From Pseudonocardia acidicola (lineage in GTDB: Bacteria; Actinomycetota; Actinomycetes; Mycobacteriales; Pseudonocardiaceae), in NCBI RefSeq assembly GCF_012911935.1, contig NZ_JAAXLA010000010.1:1-64000 (forward strand): DNA of 64,000 nucleotides, in the 5' to 3' direction. The notes beneath the pieces were generated by a model. The model did no database searches, had not been told where the DNA came from, and saw only the letters and a list, made by a program, of their open reading frames with translations. Shown here piece after piece: positions 7,984 through 17,126 of this stretch. How positions within the stretch are numbered: the first letter of the stretch is position 1; every line of letters begins with the position of its first letter. The translations under genes and the position numbers were made by a program.

Positions 7984-9471
7984 GTGCTGTTGTCGATCGA
8001 GTCCGACCCTGTCGCGCACGCTCGTGTGCTGTCCGACCTCTTCGACGCGGTGATGGGCGGCGAGGAGGTCCGTCAGGCACCCCGGCCGATCGTCTCGGAA
8101 TCCTGGCAGCGCAGCCTGGCCGCGCAGATCGACCCGGAGAACCGCACCCCGCCCGTCGTCTACCGGCCGGACGACCTGCCCGGCATCCGGGAGTCGCACC
8201 CGCTCAACGCGGTCATGCCGCTGCTGCGTGACACGCTCGTGAGCATCGCCGACGCGGCCATGCACGTCATGCTGGTGACCGACGCCGAGGGGCACATCCT
8301 GTGGCGCGACGGCGCCACCCGGCTGCTCGTCGACGCCGACCGCGTCGGCCTGTTCCCCGGCACGCACTGGAGCGAGGACGCGATCGGCACCAATGCCATG
8401 GGCACCACGCTCGCCGTGGACGCTCCGGTGCAGATCCACTCCGCCGAGCACCTGGTCCGGGCCTACCACGCCTGGACGTGCGTGGCGGCCCCCGTGCACG
8501 ATCCCGACACCGGCGCGATCCTCGGCGCGATCGACATCAGCGGGCCGCTGCACACCGCGCACCCGGCACTGGTGCAGCTGGTCTCGGCCACCGCCCAGCT
8601 GGCGGAGAACCAGCTGCGGGTCCGGCTGGCCATCGCCGACGAGCGGCTGCGGGTGCGCAACATGCCGCACCTGGCCAGCCTGCGCGGCGCGGCCGGCGCG
8701 CTGGTCACCCCGACCGGGCGGATCCTCGCCGGCGAGCCCTACGGGTGGTGGCCGGAGCGGATCACGCTCGAGGAGGGCTCGGACCGGGTGATGCTCGCCA
8801 ACGGCCGGGAGATGCTGGTCGAGCCGCTCGCCGAGGGGTACCTGCTGCGCACACCGGGCCCGGGCTCGTCCTCGACGCCGGTCGAACGGCCGAGCACTGC
8901 GCTGTCGCTGCGGTTCATGGGCGACGGTGCGCCGAGCGTGCTGCTCAACGGCCGCCCGATCCCGCTGACGTTGCGCCCCGCGGAGATCCTCACCGCGCTC
9001 GCGCTGCATCCCGAGGGCCTGACCGCGGAGCAGCTCGCACTGCTGCTCTACGGCGACGACGGGAACCAGACCACGGTGCGCGGAGAGATCCACCGGCTGC
9101 GCGCGCTGATCGGGGCCGACGTGCTGCGGACCCGCCCGTACCGGCTCGCGGCCACTGTGGACAGCGATTTCGGGGCGGTCCGGCAGGCGCTGAAGGCCGG
9201 GCGGGCGGAGGCGGCGCTGCGGGCCTGCAGCGGGTCGCTGCTGCCACGCTCGGACGCGCCGGAGATCCGCGAGGTGCGCGACGAGATCGTGGCCGGGCTG
9301 CGCCGGGCGGTGCTCGACGCCGATGACCCGGTGCTGCTGCACACCTTCGCCGGACATCCGCTGGGGCTGACCGATCTGGAGGTACACGACCGGCTCGTCG
9401 AACTGCTGCCGGCCGGTGACCCGCGGCGGCCGGTCGTCGTCTCCCGCTGGGCCCGGCTGCTCGCCGAGTAG
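7984..9471 (+). CDS. GAF-domain transcriptional regulator (AcoR-like N-terminus)
   Basis: This 495-residue protein has an AcoR-type sensory N-terminus: SESWQRSLAAQIDPEN, then a GAF domain with LVTDAEGHILWRDG, GTNAMGTTLAVDAPVQIHSA and GAILGAIDISG. AcoR proteins proper carry a sigma-54 AAA+ domain; here it is absent. The C-terminus is instead a winged-helix/BTAD-like region (LRPAEILTALALHPEGLTAE, VRGEIHRLRALIGADVLRTR). Actinobacterial proteins of this layout often sit near aldehyde or alcohol dehydrogenase genes, which fits the adjacent fdhA remnant. The start is uncertain: GTG at 7984 lacks a clear ribosome-binding site and TTG at 7990 is possible. Confidence 0.75.
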   Translation: MLLSIESDPVAHARVLSDLFDAVMGGEEVRQAPRPIVSESWQRSLAAQIDPENRTPPVVYRPDDLPGIRESHPLNAVMPLLRDTLVSIADAAMHVMLVTDAEGHILWRDGATRLLVDADRVGLFPGTHWSEDAIGTNAMGTTLAVDAPVQIHSAEHLVRAYHAWTCVAAPVHDPDTGAILGAIDISGPLHTAHPALVQLVSATAQLAENQLRVRLAIADERLRVRNMPHLASLRGAAGALVTPTGRILAGEPYGWWPERITLEEGSDRVMLANGREMLVEPLAEGYLLRTPGPGSSSTPVERPSTALSLRFMGDGAPSVLLNGRPIPLTLRPAEILTALALHPEGLTAEQLALLLYGDDGNQTTVRGEIHRLRALIGADVLRTRPYRLAATVDSDFGAVRQALKAGRAEAALRACSGSLLPRSDAPEIREVRDEIVAGLRRAVLDADDPVLLHTFAGHPLGLTDLEVHDRLVELLPAGDPRRPVVVSRWARLLAE

Positions 9472-9508
9472 CGCATACGTGCCGTAAGCCTCAGTTGCGG
9501 CTCATCGG

Positions 9509-9540
9509 TTGACATCCCGACTGCGCAGGTTTCCTATAAG
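9509..9540 (+). promoter_or_regulatory. possible promoter of the radical SAM gene
   Basis: A consensus -35 box TTGACA stands at 9509-9514. The best -10-like stretch is CCTATAAG, with TATAAG at 9535-9540. Spacing is 19-20 bases, longer than ideal, so this is only a candidate. The radical SAM start follows about 48 bases downstream. Confidence 0.35.
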
Positions 9541-9587
9541 ACACGCTCAGTTACTCAAGTGAACGTCGTGTCGGGAGTGGATGAACA

Positions 9588-10775
9588 ATGACCGCAGTCG
9601 ACGAGAGCCGGTCAACGGGCACAGGTGCTGCTTCGGAGGCGGTGGCCGCCTTGATCATGGAGCTGCAGGCGGTCGGGCTGCGGATCGAAACCGAACTGGA
9701 GACCTCCCGCAAGGGCGGCGCCGGCCCCTCCGACTCCGGCATGCTCTGGATCGAAGGCGTCCCGGTCACCGTGCCCCCCAGCAGCGAGTCCCCCTACTCA
9801 CTGCGCGCCGAGGACGACGGCCAGGGCATCTACCGCGACGGCACCAAGATCGCCTCCGTCTCGGGCACCGCCCGCCCCCGCTTCTACGACCTCACCACCG
9901 CCGACGGCATCCCCTACCACCAGATCGCCCTGCTCCACCTGGACTCCCTCGCCTCCACCGTCGTCCAGGCCTGCAACTACTGGGGCAACTCCGACCAATG
10001 CGGCTTCTGCGGCATCGGCCTGTCCCTCGCCGCCGGCACCACCATCGCCAAAAAAACCCCCGAAATGCTCGCCGAGGTCGCCACCGCCGCCCGCGACCTC
10101 GACGGCGCCGTCGACGCCACCCTCACCACCGGCTCCTCCGTCGCCCCCGACCGCGGCGCCCTCTACGTCGCCCGCTGCGGCCACGCCGTCAAACAAGCCG
10201 CCGGCCTGCCCGTCGAAGTCCAGTTCGAACCCCCCCGCGACCTCGACACCATCAACCAGGTCCACGACCTGGGCATCGACGCCCTCGGCATCCACATCGA
10301 ATCCTTCGACCCCGCCGTCCTCGCCCGCGTCGCCCCCGGCAAACACCGCACCGGCATCGACACCTACTTCCGCACCTGGGAACACGCCGTCAAACTCTTC
10401 GGCGAAGGCCGCGTCTCCACCTACGTCATCCTCGGCATGGGCGAAGACCCCGACCTCACCGTCGCCATGTGCAAACGCGCCATCGACATCGGCGTCTACC
10501 CCTTCGTCGTCCCCCTACGCCCCGTCGCCGGCTCCCTCATGGAAAACATCCCCGCCCCCGCACGCGACTACACCGAACCCATCTACCGCAAGGTCGCCGG
10601 CTTCCTCGCCGAACGCGGCCTCGGCGCCGACACCGCCGTCGCCGGCTGCGCCCGCTGCCAAGCCTGCTCGTCACTGAACCTCATCCAGCACGCCGGCACC
10701 GCCCCACCCTGCAGCTCCACCACCACCGGAACCCCCGCCCCCCTGCTGCAGATCGGCAAACGCCCCGGCGCCTGA
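9588..10775 (+). CDS. radical SAM protein, MSMEG_0568/NitD-like
   Basis: This 395-residue protein resembles the MSMEG_0568 family of radical SAM enzymes, known from Nit1C-type clusters with a nitrilase, an acetyltransferase and an AIR-synthase relative. It has AGPSDSGMLWIEGVPVTVP near the start. The probable iron-sulfur ligands are Cys129, Cys138 and Cys141, a Cx8CxxC arrangement instead of the usual CxxxCxxC. A second cysteine group, GCARCQAC, near the C-terminus could hold another cluster. The reaction is unknown. Third codon positions are overwhelmingly C (CTC, GTC, ATC, GCC), unlike the G/C mix of its neighbours, suggesting separate origin or strong codon selection. The start is ATG at 9588 with GGGAG upstream. 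Confidence 0.83.
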   Translation: MTAVDESRSTGTGAASEAVAALIMELQAVGLRIETELETSRKGGAGPSDSGMLWIEGVPVTVPPSSESPYSLRAEDDGQGIYRDGTKIASVSGTARPRFYDLTTADGIPYHQIALLHLDSLASTVVQACNYWGNSDQCGFCGIGLSLAAGTTIAKKTPEMLAEVATAARDLDGAVDATLTTGSSVAPDRGALYVARCGHAVKQAAGLPVEVQFEPPRDLDTINQVHDLGIDALGIHIESFDPAVLARVAPGKHRTGIDTYFRTWEHAVKLFGEGRVSTYVILGMGEDPDLTVAMCKRAIDIGVYPFVVPLRPVAGSLMENIPAPARDYTEPIYRKVAGFLAERGLGADTAVAGCARCQACSSLNLIQHAGTAPPCSSTTTGTPAPLLQIGKRPGA

Positions 10776-10792
10776 GGCACACGATCAACGAA

Positions 10793-10832
10793 TCAGGGGC
10801 ATGAGCGTCACCCATGACGCTCATGCCCCTGA
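10793..10832. terminator. bidirectional hairpin terminator
   Basis: A perfect 18-base stem (10793-10810 with 10815-10832) and a four-base CCCA loop lie between the convergent radical SAM and glmS genes. There is no long T-run, as is usual in high-GC actinobacteria. It can serve both directions. Confidence 0.75.
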
Positions 10833-10854
10833 AGCACCGATCATGCTCGGACCG

Positions 10855-12690
10855 CTACTCCACGGTGACGGACTTGGCGAGGTTGCGGGGGCGGTCCACG
10901 TCGCGGCCCAGCGCCAGGGCGGCGTGGTAGGCCAGCAGCTGCAGCGGCACGGACAGCAGGATCGGGTCGAGCTCCGGCTCGTTCCTCGGGATCACCAGCG
11001 TGCGGTCGGCCAGGTCGGCCGGCAGCTCGCGGTGCGCCAGCGCGACGACCGGGCCCCGACGAGCCCGGATCTCGGCCAGGGTGGACGTGTTCTTGTCCAG
11101 CAGATCGTCGTCGGGCACGACGGCGACCGTGGGCAGCTCCGGACTGACCAGCGCCAGCGGGCCGTGCTTGAGCTCCGCCGACGGGTAGGCCTCCGCGTGC
11201 ACGTAGGAGACCTCCTTGAGCTTCTGCGCACCCTCCCGGGCGACCGGCCAGCCGCGTCGCCGCCCGACGAACAGCACGCTGCGCCGCTGCGCCAGCTCGG
11301 CGGCCACCTCGGCGATCGCGCCCGTGCGCCGCTCCTCGTCGAGGATCTCCGCGATCTGGGCGGGCAGCGCGTTCAGCCCGTCGATGATCCGGCGTCCCTC
11401 GGTGGGCGAGAGGTCCCGGATACGCCCGAGGTGCAGGGCGAGCAGCGCGAACGCCGCCAGCGTGGAGGTGAACGACTTGGTCGCGGCCACCGACATCTCC
11501 GGGCCCGCGTGGATGTAGATGCCGCCGTCGCACTGCCGGGCGATCGTCGAGCCGACGACGTTGACCACGCCGATCACCCGGCCGCCCTTGCGCTGCAGCT
11601 CCTGGACCGCGGCCAGGGTGTCGACGGTCTCGCCGGACTGGCTGACCGCGACGTAGAGGGTGTCCGGCTCGACGACCGGGTTGCGGTAGCGGAACTCCGA
11701 CGCCGCCTCCGCGCCGGCCGGCACCCGGGCCAGGTCCTCGATGAGCTGGGCGCCGAGCTCACCGGCGTAGGCCGCCGACCCGCACCCGAGGATCTTCACC
11801 CGGCGGAACTCACGGGCCTCCCGGATCGACAGGTTGAGCCCACCGAGGTGCGCGGTCTGGAACCGCTCGTCCAGCCGCCCCCGCAGGGTCCGCTCCAGGG
11901 TGCGCGGCTGCTCCTCGATCTCCTTGACCAGGTAGTGCGCGTGGTCACCGATCTCGGCGCCGACGACGTCCCAGTCGATGGTGGACGGGCTCTTGGCCGT
12001 CGCGTGGTCGTCGATGGTGAAGGTGCGGTAGCCGCCCGCGGTGAGGGTGGCCAGCTCGCCGTCGTCGAGGTAGACGACCTGCCGGGTGTGCCCGACCAGC
12101 GCGGCGACGTCGGAGGCGACGAACATCTCCTTCTCGCCGATCCCGAGCAGCACCGGGCTGCCGTTGCGGGCGACGACGATGCGGTCCGGGCGCTCGGCGT
12201 CGATGACCGCGAGCCCGTAGGCGCCGACGACCTGACGGAGCGCCTGCCGAACGGCCTGCTCGAGGTCGCCGGCGCCGGCGGCGTAGGCGGCGGCGATGAG
12301 GTGCGCGACGATCTCGGTGTCGGTCTGCGAGGCGAACTGGACACCCTCTGCGGCCAGCTTGGCCCGCAGCTCGTCGGCGTTCTCGATGATCCCGTTGTGC
12401 ACCACCGCGATCCGGCCGCTCATGTCGGTGTGCGGGTGCGCGTTCTCGACGCTGGGCTCCCCGTGGGTGGCCCAGCGGGTGTGCCCGATCCCCGGGCTGC
12501 CCTTGAACCGGGCGGGCAGGTCGGCGGCGAGGTCGGCCACCCGGCCGCTGACCTTGCGGATCTTCAGCGCGCCCCGGGAGGCGACGGCCAGTCCCGCCGA
12601 GTCGTAGCCGCGGTACTCCAGCCGCCCCAGGCCTTCCAACAGGATCGGGGCGGCGTCCTGCGCCCCGACGTATCCGACGATCCCGCACAT
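10855..12690 (-). CDS. glmS: glutamine-fructose-6-phosphate aminotransferase (isomerizing)
   Basis: GlmS makes glucosamine 6-phosphate from fructose 6-phosphate and glutamine, the first committed step toward peptidoglycan amino sugars. The 611-residue length matches the family. The N-terminal class II glutaminase starts directly with the catalytic Cys (MCGIVGYVG) and includes GIGHTRWATHG and HNGII. Two SIS isomerase domains follow (GCGSAAYAG, VSQSGETVDT, FVGRRRGWPVAREGA), and the C-terminus DRPRNLAKSVTVE is typical. The start is ATG at 12690 with AAGGAA upstream. No glmM or glmU is adjacent. Confidence 0.96.
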   Translation of the reverse strand: MCGIVGYVGAQDAAPILLEGLGRLEYRGYDSAGLAVASRGALKIRKVSGRVADLAADLPARFKGSPGIGHTRWATHGEPSVENAHPHTDMSGRIAVVHNGIIENADELRAKLAAEGVQFASQTDTEIVAHLIAAAYAAGAGDLEQAVRQALRQVVGAYGLAVIDAERPDRIVVARNGSPVLLGIGEKEMFVASDVAALVGHTRQVVYLDDGELATLTAGGYRTFTIDDHATAKSPSTIDWDVVGAEIGDHAHYLVKEIEEQPRTLERTLRGRLDERFQTAHLGGLNLSIREAREFRRVKILGCGSAAYAGELGAQLIEDLARVPAGAEAASEFRYRNPVVEPDTLYVAVSQSGETVDTLAAVQELQRKGGRVIGVVNVVGSTIARQCDGGIYIHAGPEMSVAATKSFTSTLAAFALLALHLGRIRDLSPTEGRRIIDGLNALPAQIAEILDEERRTGAIAEVAAELAQRRSVLFVGRRRGWPVAREGAQKLKEVSYVHAEAYPSAELKHGPLALVSPELPTVAVVPDDDLLDKNTSTLAEIRARRGPVVALAHRELPADLADRTLVIPRNEPELDPILLSVPLQLLAYHAALALGRDVDRPRNLAKSVTVE

Positions 12691-12716
12691 GAGCGATTCC
12701 TTCCGGGTGGCTGGGT

Positions 12717-13043
12717 TCAGCCGTAGACGATGCGCCGGAGCTGGCGGGCGGACAGCGACGGCGGCGCGACCCGTCGCGCCGCCAGTTCCGCGCCCACCTG
12801 CTCGAAGATCCGGTTGTTGGTGAGCCCACGACTCTGGAGCTCGGCATGCCGGCGGCGCACGAAGTCCTCGACCGGCTCTCCGAAGTAACCGAGGACCTCG
12901 GCCACCACGCGGGCCGCTTCGTTCGCACTGAGCGGGGTGCTGCGAACCAGGTGGGTGATCAGGTCGTCGTGAGGTCCACGCACTCGGCTGATCGTGCCCG
13001 AACGACCCGGCGAAAGCCAATAATCCTGCCCGAAATCAGGCAA
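12717..13043 (-). CDS. small conserved protein of unknown function
   Basis: This 108-residue protein is not one I can name. It has an N-terminal helical region (DDLITHLVRSTPLSANEAARVV) and a basic C-terminal half (FVRRRHAELQSRGLTNNRIF, LSARQLRRIVYG) of a pattern that recurs in short bacterial proteins. The basic, helical character would fit nucleic-acid binding, but this is inference. The listed start is a TTG; an in-frame GTG at 12983 just before the conserved part is an alternative. It ends 26 bases before glmS on the same strand. Confidence 0.6.
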   Translation of the reverse strand: MPDFGQDYWLSPGRSGTISRVRGPHDDLITHLVRSTPLSANEAARVVAEVLGYFGEPVEDFVRRRHAELQSRGLTNNRIFEQVGAELAARRVAPPSLSARQLRRIVYG

Positions 13044-13072
13044 GATCGACCCCGCGAACGGGTGTGCGGGCG

Positions 13073-16000
13073 TCAGGCCGACCGGGCTGCGGAGTACGAC
13101 GCGTCGTCGTCGCCCGAGTCGGCTGTCGGCTCCAGCTCACCGGCCCGCCACAGCGCCGCGTACCGCCCACCGGCCGCGAGGAGTTCCGCGTGCGGTCCCT
13201 GCTCGACGATTCGCCCGCCGTCGAGCACCACCACCCGGTCCGACCGCGCGGCGGTGGCCAGCCGGTGGGCGACGACGAACGCGGTCCGCCGCGAGGTGAG
13301 CCGGTCCCCGGCCGCCAGCACCGCGGCCTCTGTGGCCGGGTCGAGCGCCGCGGTGGCCTCGTCGAAGATCAGCAGGTCGGGGTCGACGAGCTCGGCGCGG
13401 GCCAGCGCGACGAGCTGGCGCTGCCCCGCGGACAGGCCCTGGCCGCGCTCCCCGACCGGATGGCGGAACCCACCGGGCAGGGCGCGCACCAGCTCCAGCG
13501 CACCGACCGCCCGGGCCGCCCGCTCGATCTGCGCCGGGGTCGCGTCCGGCCGCCCGTAGGCGATGTTCGCCGCGACGTCGCCGGTGAACAGGTGCGCTTC
13601 CTGCGGGACGACGCCGAGCCGGTGCCGGTAGTCGGCCAGCGGGAACCGGCGCAGGTCGACCCCGTCGACCAGGACCGCACCGGAGTTCACGTCGTAGAAC
13701 CGGGCCAGCAGCTTGATCAGCGTCGACTTGCCGGCCCCGGTCGCCCCGACCAGCGCCACGGTCTCCCCCGCCGCCACCCGCAGCGACACCCGGTCCAGCG
13801 CGGGCGCGTCGGCACCCGCGTAGCGGAAGGTCACCTCGCGCAGTTCCACCTCCCCGTCCAACCGGGCGGGCACGGTGACGGCCTCCCCGGCCGGGGTGGC
13901 CGGGACCGAGGTCGGGGTGCGCAGCAGCTCGGAGATCCGCAGCAGCCCGATCCGGGCCTGCTGGTAGCCGTCGAACACCTGGGAGAGCTGCTGCACCGGG
14001 GCGAAGAACAGGCCCAGGTAGAGCAGGAACGCGGTGAGGATGCCGGGGGTCAGGTCGCCGTGTGCCACCCGGGCGGCGCCGACGCCGAGCACCGCCGCCT
14101 GCGCGATGTCCGACAGCAGCGCGACGAACGGGAAGTAGGTGGCGATGTAGCGCTGCGCCCGCAGCCGGGAGTTGCGGTACGCGGCGCTGCGCCGGCTGAA
14201 CCGGTCGGCGCTGTGCTCCTCGCGGACGAAGGCCTGCGCGACCCGGACCCCGGAGACGTTCTCCTGCATGTCCGCGTTGACCACGCTGACCCGTTCCCGC
14301 GCCTCCGCATAGGCCGTCGACGACAGCCGCCGGAAGATCACCGTGGCGACGATCAGGACGGGCAGCACCGCCAGCGCGACCAGCGCGAGCTGGGCATCGG
14401 TGATCAGTAGCGCCACCGCCACGCCGAACACGGTGAGCAGGCTGACCACCGCCTGGGCCAGCCCGGTCTGCAGGAACGTCGACAGCGCGTCGACGTCGGT
14501 GGTCATCCGGGTCATGATGCGGCCGGCCAGCTCGCGCTCGTAGTAGTCGAGGCCCAGCCGCTGCAGGTGCGCGTAGCTGCGGATGCGCAGCAGGTAGAGC
14601 AGGCTCTCCCCGGCCCGTGAGGTCGTCACGGTCTGGGCGGCGACGACGAGCGCATCGGCCGCGACCAGGCCCAGCCCGATCAGCGTCGCGACGACCAGCG
14701 CCGACCCCGAACCTGCCGTGATCCCGTGGTCCACCGCGTACCGGGCCACCGACGGGAAGGCCAGTGTGGCGAGCGCGTCGGCGGCCACCAGCGTCATCGC
14801 GAGCACCAGCAGGCCGCGCACCGGCCGCAGCAGCCTGCCCAGCCGGAAGCCGGGGTCGGGTGCGGTCGGGTCGAGCCCGCCGAGCCGCGGGCGCTCGGTC
14901 GCCGGGCGCAACGCGTCGACCGCGGCGAGCAGCTCGGGGGTGGCCGGGATGCCGCCGACCACCGACGCCATCCCCCCGCCGCCCCGGCCGCCCTGCATCG
15001 CCGAGGCCGCCGCGGCGCGGACCGCCAGGTCGGAGGACCCGGCGGCCACGGCGCCGGCCGGGTCGGGCCAGAGCTCCGGGGTGACGCCGGCGCCGGACCC
15101 GTTCGTGCCTGAACCACCGGCTGCCGCGTCGTCGGCGGGGACCGCGCTGTTCGCGCCGGGCCCGGTGTGCGCACCGGACCCGCTCGTCTCGGGACCGCCG
15201 GCCGGGGCCGTGGCGCCGGCACCGCCGGCCGGGGTCGTGGCGCCGGCACCGCCGGCCATCCCGTCGTCCGCCGCGCCGGCCGGGGCCGCGGCCAGCAGCT
15301 GCCGGAACAGCGGGCTGCGCGCCGCGAGCTCGGCCTGGGTGCCGACGTCCACGACCCGGCCGCGGTCGAGCACGGCGATCCGATCGGCCAGCGCCAGGGT
15401 GGACCGGCGGTGCGCGACCAGCAGCGTGGTGCGCCCGGCCATCAGGGTGCGCAGCGTTGCGTGGATCGCGGCCTCGGTCGCGGTGTCGACCGCGGACGTC
15501 GCGTCGTCGAGCACCAGCACGCGCGGGTCGGTGAGCATCGCCCGGGCCAGGGCGATCCGCTGCCGCTGCCCCCCGGACAGGGTCAGCCCGCGCTCACCGA
15601 CCTCGGTGTCGTAGCCGTCGGGAAGCGACTCCACGAACGCGGCGATCTGGGCCGCCTCCGCGGCCGCGCGCACCTCCTCGTCGGTCGCGTCGGGACGGCC
15701 GTAGGCGATGTTGGCCCGGATGGAGTCGGAGAACAGGAACGCCTCCTCGAACACCACCCCGAGCTCCGAACGCAGGTCGGCGAGCCGCAGCCGGGGCAGC
15801 TCGACCCCGCCCAGGCGCAGCGCCCCGGCCTGCGGGTCGTAGAACCGCGGCAACAACAGCGCGACCGTGGACTTGCCGGATCCGGCGGTACCGATCAGCG
15901 CCATCGTCTCGCCGGGCTCGACGCGCAGCGACAGCCCGTCGAGCACCGGTTCGCGCCGGGTGTAGCCGAAGCGGACGCCGTCGAGCTCGACCGACAGCGG

Positions 16001-17032
16001 CCCGTCCGGCAGCGTCTGCGGGTGCTCCGGGTCGACCACCTCGGGCTGGGAGTCGACCAGGTCGTACACCCGCTCGACCCCCGCCCGGGCCAGCTGCGCG
16101 CTGACGATCAGCGAGCCGACCAGCCGGGCCGGCCCGACGAGCTGGGCGACGTAGGTGGTGAAGGCGAGGAAGGTGCCGAGGGTGATCGCGCCGTTCAGCG
16201 CGAGCGCACCGCCGAGCCCGATCACCCCGACCTGCCCCAGCGACGGCAGCGCGAGCAGCGCGGGGTTGAGCTTGGCGGTCATCCGGGCGGCCCGCATCCG
16301 CTCGGCGAAGAGCTTCCCGGCCAGCCGTTCCAGCTTCGAGACCTCGCGGGCCTCCTGTCCGAAGCCCTTCACCACCCGGACCCCGGTGACCGTCTCCTCG
16401 ACCTGCTGGGCCACGTCGGCGGCCCGCTGCTGGGCCGACCAGGTCGCCGGGAACAGCGACCGCCGGGACCGGCTCGTGACCCACCCCGCGGCCGGCAGCA
16501 GGATCAGCGCGATCAGGGTGAGCAGCGGCGACAGCCACAGCATCGCGGCCACCGAGACCACCACCAGGACCACGGTGCCGGCGGCCAGCGGCACCATGGA
16601 CAGCAGCGACTGCACCAGTTGCAGGTCGGTGATCGCGCGGGAGACCACCTGCCCGGTGCGCAGCGCGTCCTGCCGCTCCCCGTCCAGGCGCTGCACCGCG
16701 GCGAACACCTGGCGGCGCAGGTCGTGCTGCACGTCCAGGGCCATCCGCCCGGCCAGATAGCGCCGCATGAACGACGCACCGAACCGGATCAGCGCCAACC
16801 CGACGATCGCCGCGACCACCGCGCCCAGCACCGCGGTCACCCCGGCCACCGCGTCGTCGACCGCAACCCTGGTCAGCAACGGGCCGGCGGCCTCCAGGCT
16901 GACCCCGAACACCGACGCCAGCAGCGCACCGAGAGTGACGGCACGGTGCTTCATGCAGGCGCCGACCAGTCTCCGGATCCACCCCCGCCGATCGGTTCCG
17001 GCGACGTCACCGGCAGGGATGGAAATCACCAC
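13073..17032 (-). CDS. fused two-module ABC exporter
   Basis: This 1319-residue inner-membrane protein fuses two complete exporter half-units (TMD-NBD-TMD-NBD), of the multidrug/lipid type. NBD1 has Walker A GTAGSGKST (381-389), signature LSGGQ and Walker B VLVLDD (505-510), in which the catalytic Glu is Asp; its Q-loop Gln is Glu (VVFEEAF). NBD2 has Walker A GATGAGKST, VVPQEAHLF, the variant signature LSAGQ and a normal LLIFDEAT. It therefore has one degenerate and one working ATP site, as in heterodimeric exporters. A Gly/Ala/Pro-rich linker of more than 100 residues joins the halves. Substrate unknown. The GTG at 17032 directly follows another GTG-rich stretch, so the start may shift slightly. 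Confidence 0.92.
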   Translation of the reverse strand: MVISIPAGDVAGTDRRGWIRRLVGACMKHRAVTLGALLASVFGVSLEAAGPLLTRVAVDDAVAGVTAVLGAVVAAIVGLALIRFGASFMRRYLAGRMALDVQHDLRRQVFAAVQRLDGERQDALRTGQVVSRAITDLQLVQSLLSMVPLAAGTVVLVVVSVAAMLWLSPLLTLIALILLPAAGWVTSRSRRSLFPATWSAQQRAADVAQQVEETVTGVRVVKGFGQEAREVSKLERLAGKLFAERMRAARMTAKLNPALLALPSLGQVGVIGLGGALALNGAITLGTFLAFTTYVAQLVGPARLVGSLIVSAQLARAGVERVYDLVDSQPEVVDPEHPQTLPDGPLSVELDGVRFGYTRREPVLDGLSLRVEPGETMALIGTAGSGKSTVALLLPRFYDPQAGALRLGGVELPRLRLADLRSELGVVFEEAFLFSDSIRANIAYGRPDATDEEVRAAAEAAQIAAFVESLPDGYDTEVGERGLTLSGGQRQRIALARAMLTDPRVLVLDDATSAVDTATEAAIHATLRTLMAGRTTLLVAHRRSTLALADRIAVLDRGRVVDVGTQAELAARSPLFRQLLAAAPAGAADDGMAGGAGATTPAGGAGATAPAGGPETSGSGAHTGPGANSAVPADDAAAGGSGTNGSGAGVTPELWPDPAGAVAAGSSDLAVRAAAASAMQGGRGGGGMASVVGGIPATPELLAAVDALRPATERPRLGGLDPTAPDPGFRLGRLLRPVRGLLVLAMTLVAADALATLAFPSVARYAVDHGITAGSGSALVVATLIGLGLVAADALVVAAQTVTTSRAGESLLYLLRIRSYAHLQRLGLDYYERELAGRIMTRMTTDVDALSTFLQTGLAQAVVSLLTVFGVAVALLITDAQLALVALAVLPVLIVATVIFRRLSSTAYAEARERVSVVNADMQENVSGVRVAQAFVREEHSADRFSRRSAAYRNSRLRAQRYIATYFPFVALLSDIAQAAVLGVGAARVAHGDLTPGILTAFLLYLGLFFAPVQQLSQVFDGYQQARIGLLRISELLRTPTSVPATPAGEAVTVPARLDGEVELREVTFRYAGADAPALDRVSLRVAAGETVALVGATGAGKSTLIKLLARFYDVNSGAVLVDGVDLRRFPLADYRHRLGVVPQEAHLFTGDVAANIAYGRPDATPAQIERAARAVGALELVRALPGGFRHPVGERGQGLSAGQRQLVALARAELVDPDLLIFDEATAALDPATEAAVLAAGDRLTSRRTAFVVAHRLATAARSDRVVVLDGGRIVEQGPHAELLAAGGRYAALWRAGELEPTADSGDDDASYSAARSA

Positions 17033-17126
17033 CCGGTGAGGTTATGCCGCGACCGGAACGGGTGCTGGCGATGAGACCCGCGCAACACCGGGGAAGATCG
17101 GCGACTCCGGGCCGGTTGCACCCGGC

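Noticed and set aside
10793-10832. Inverted repeat as the end of an insertion sequence
   Set aside because: It is a single compact hairpin between convergent genes with no transposase or target duplication; termination explains it.
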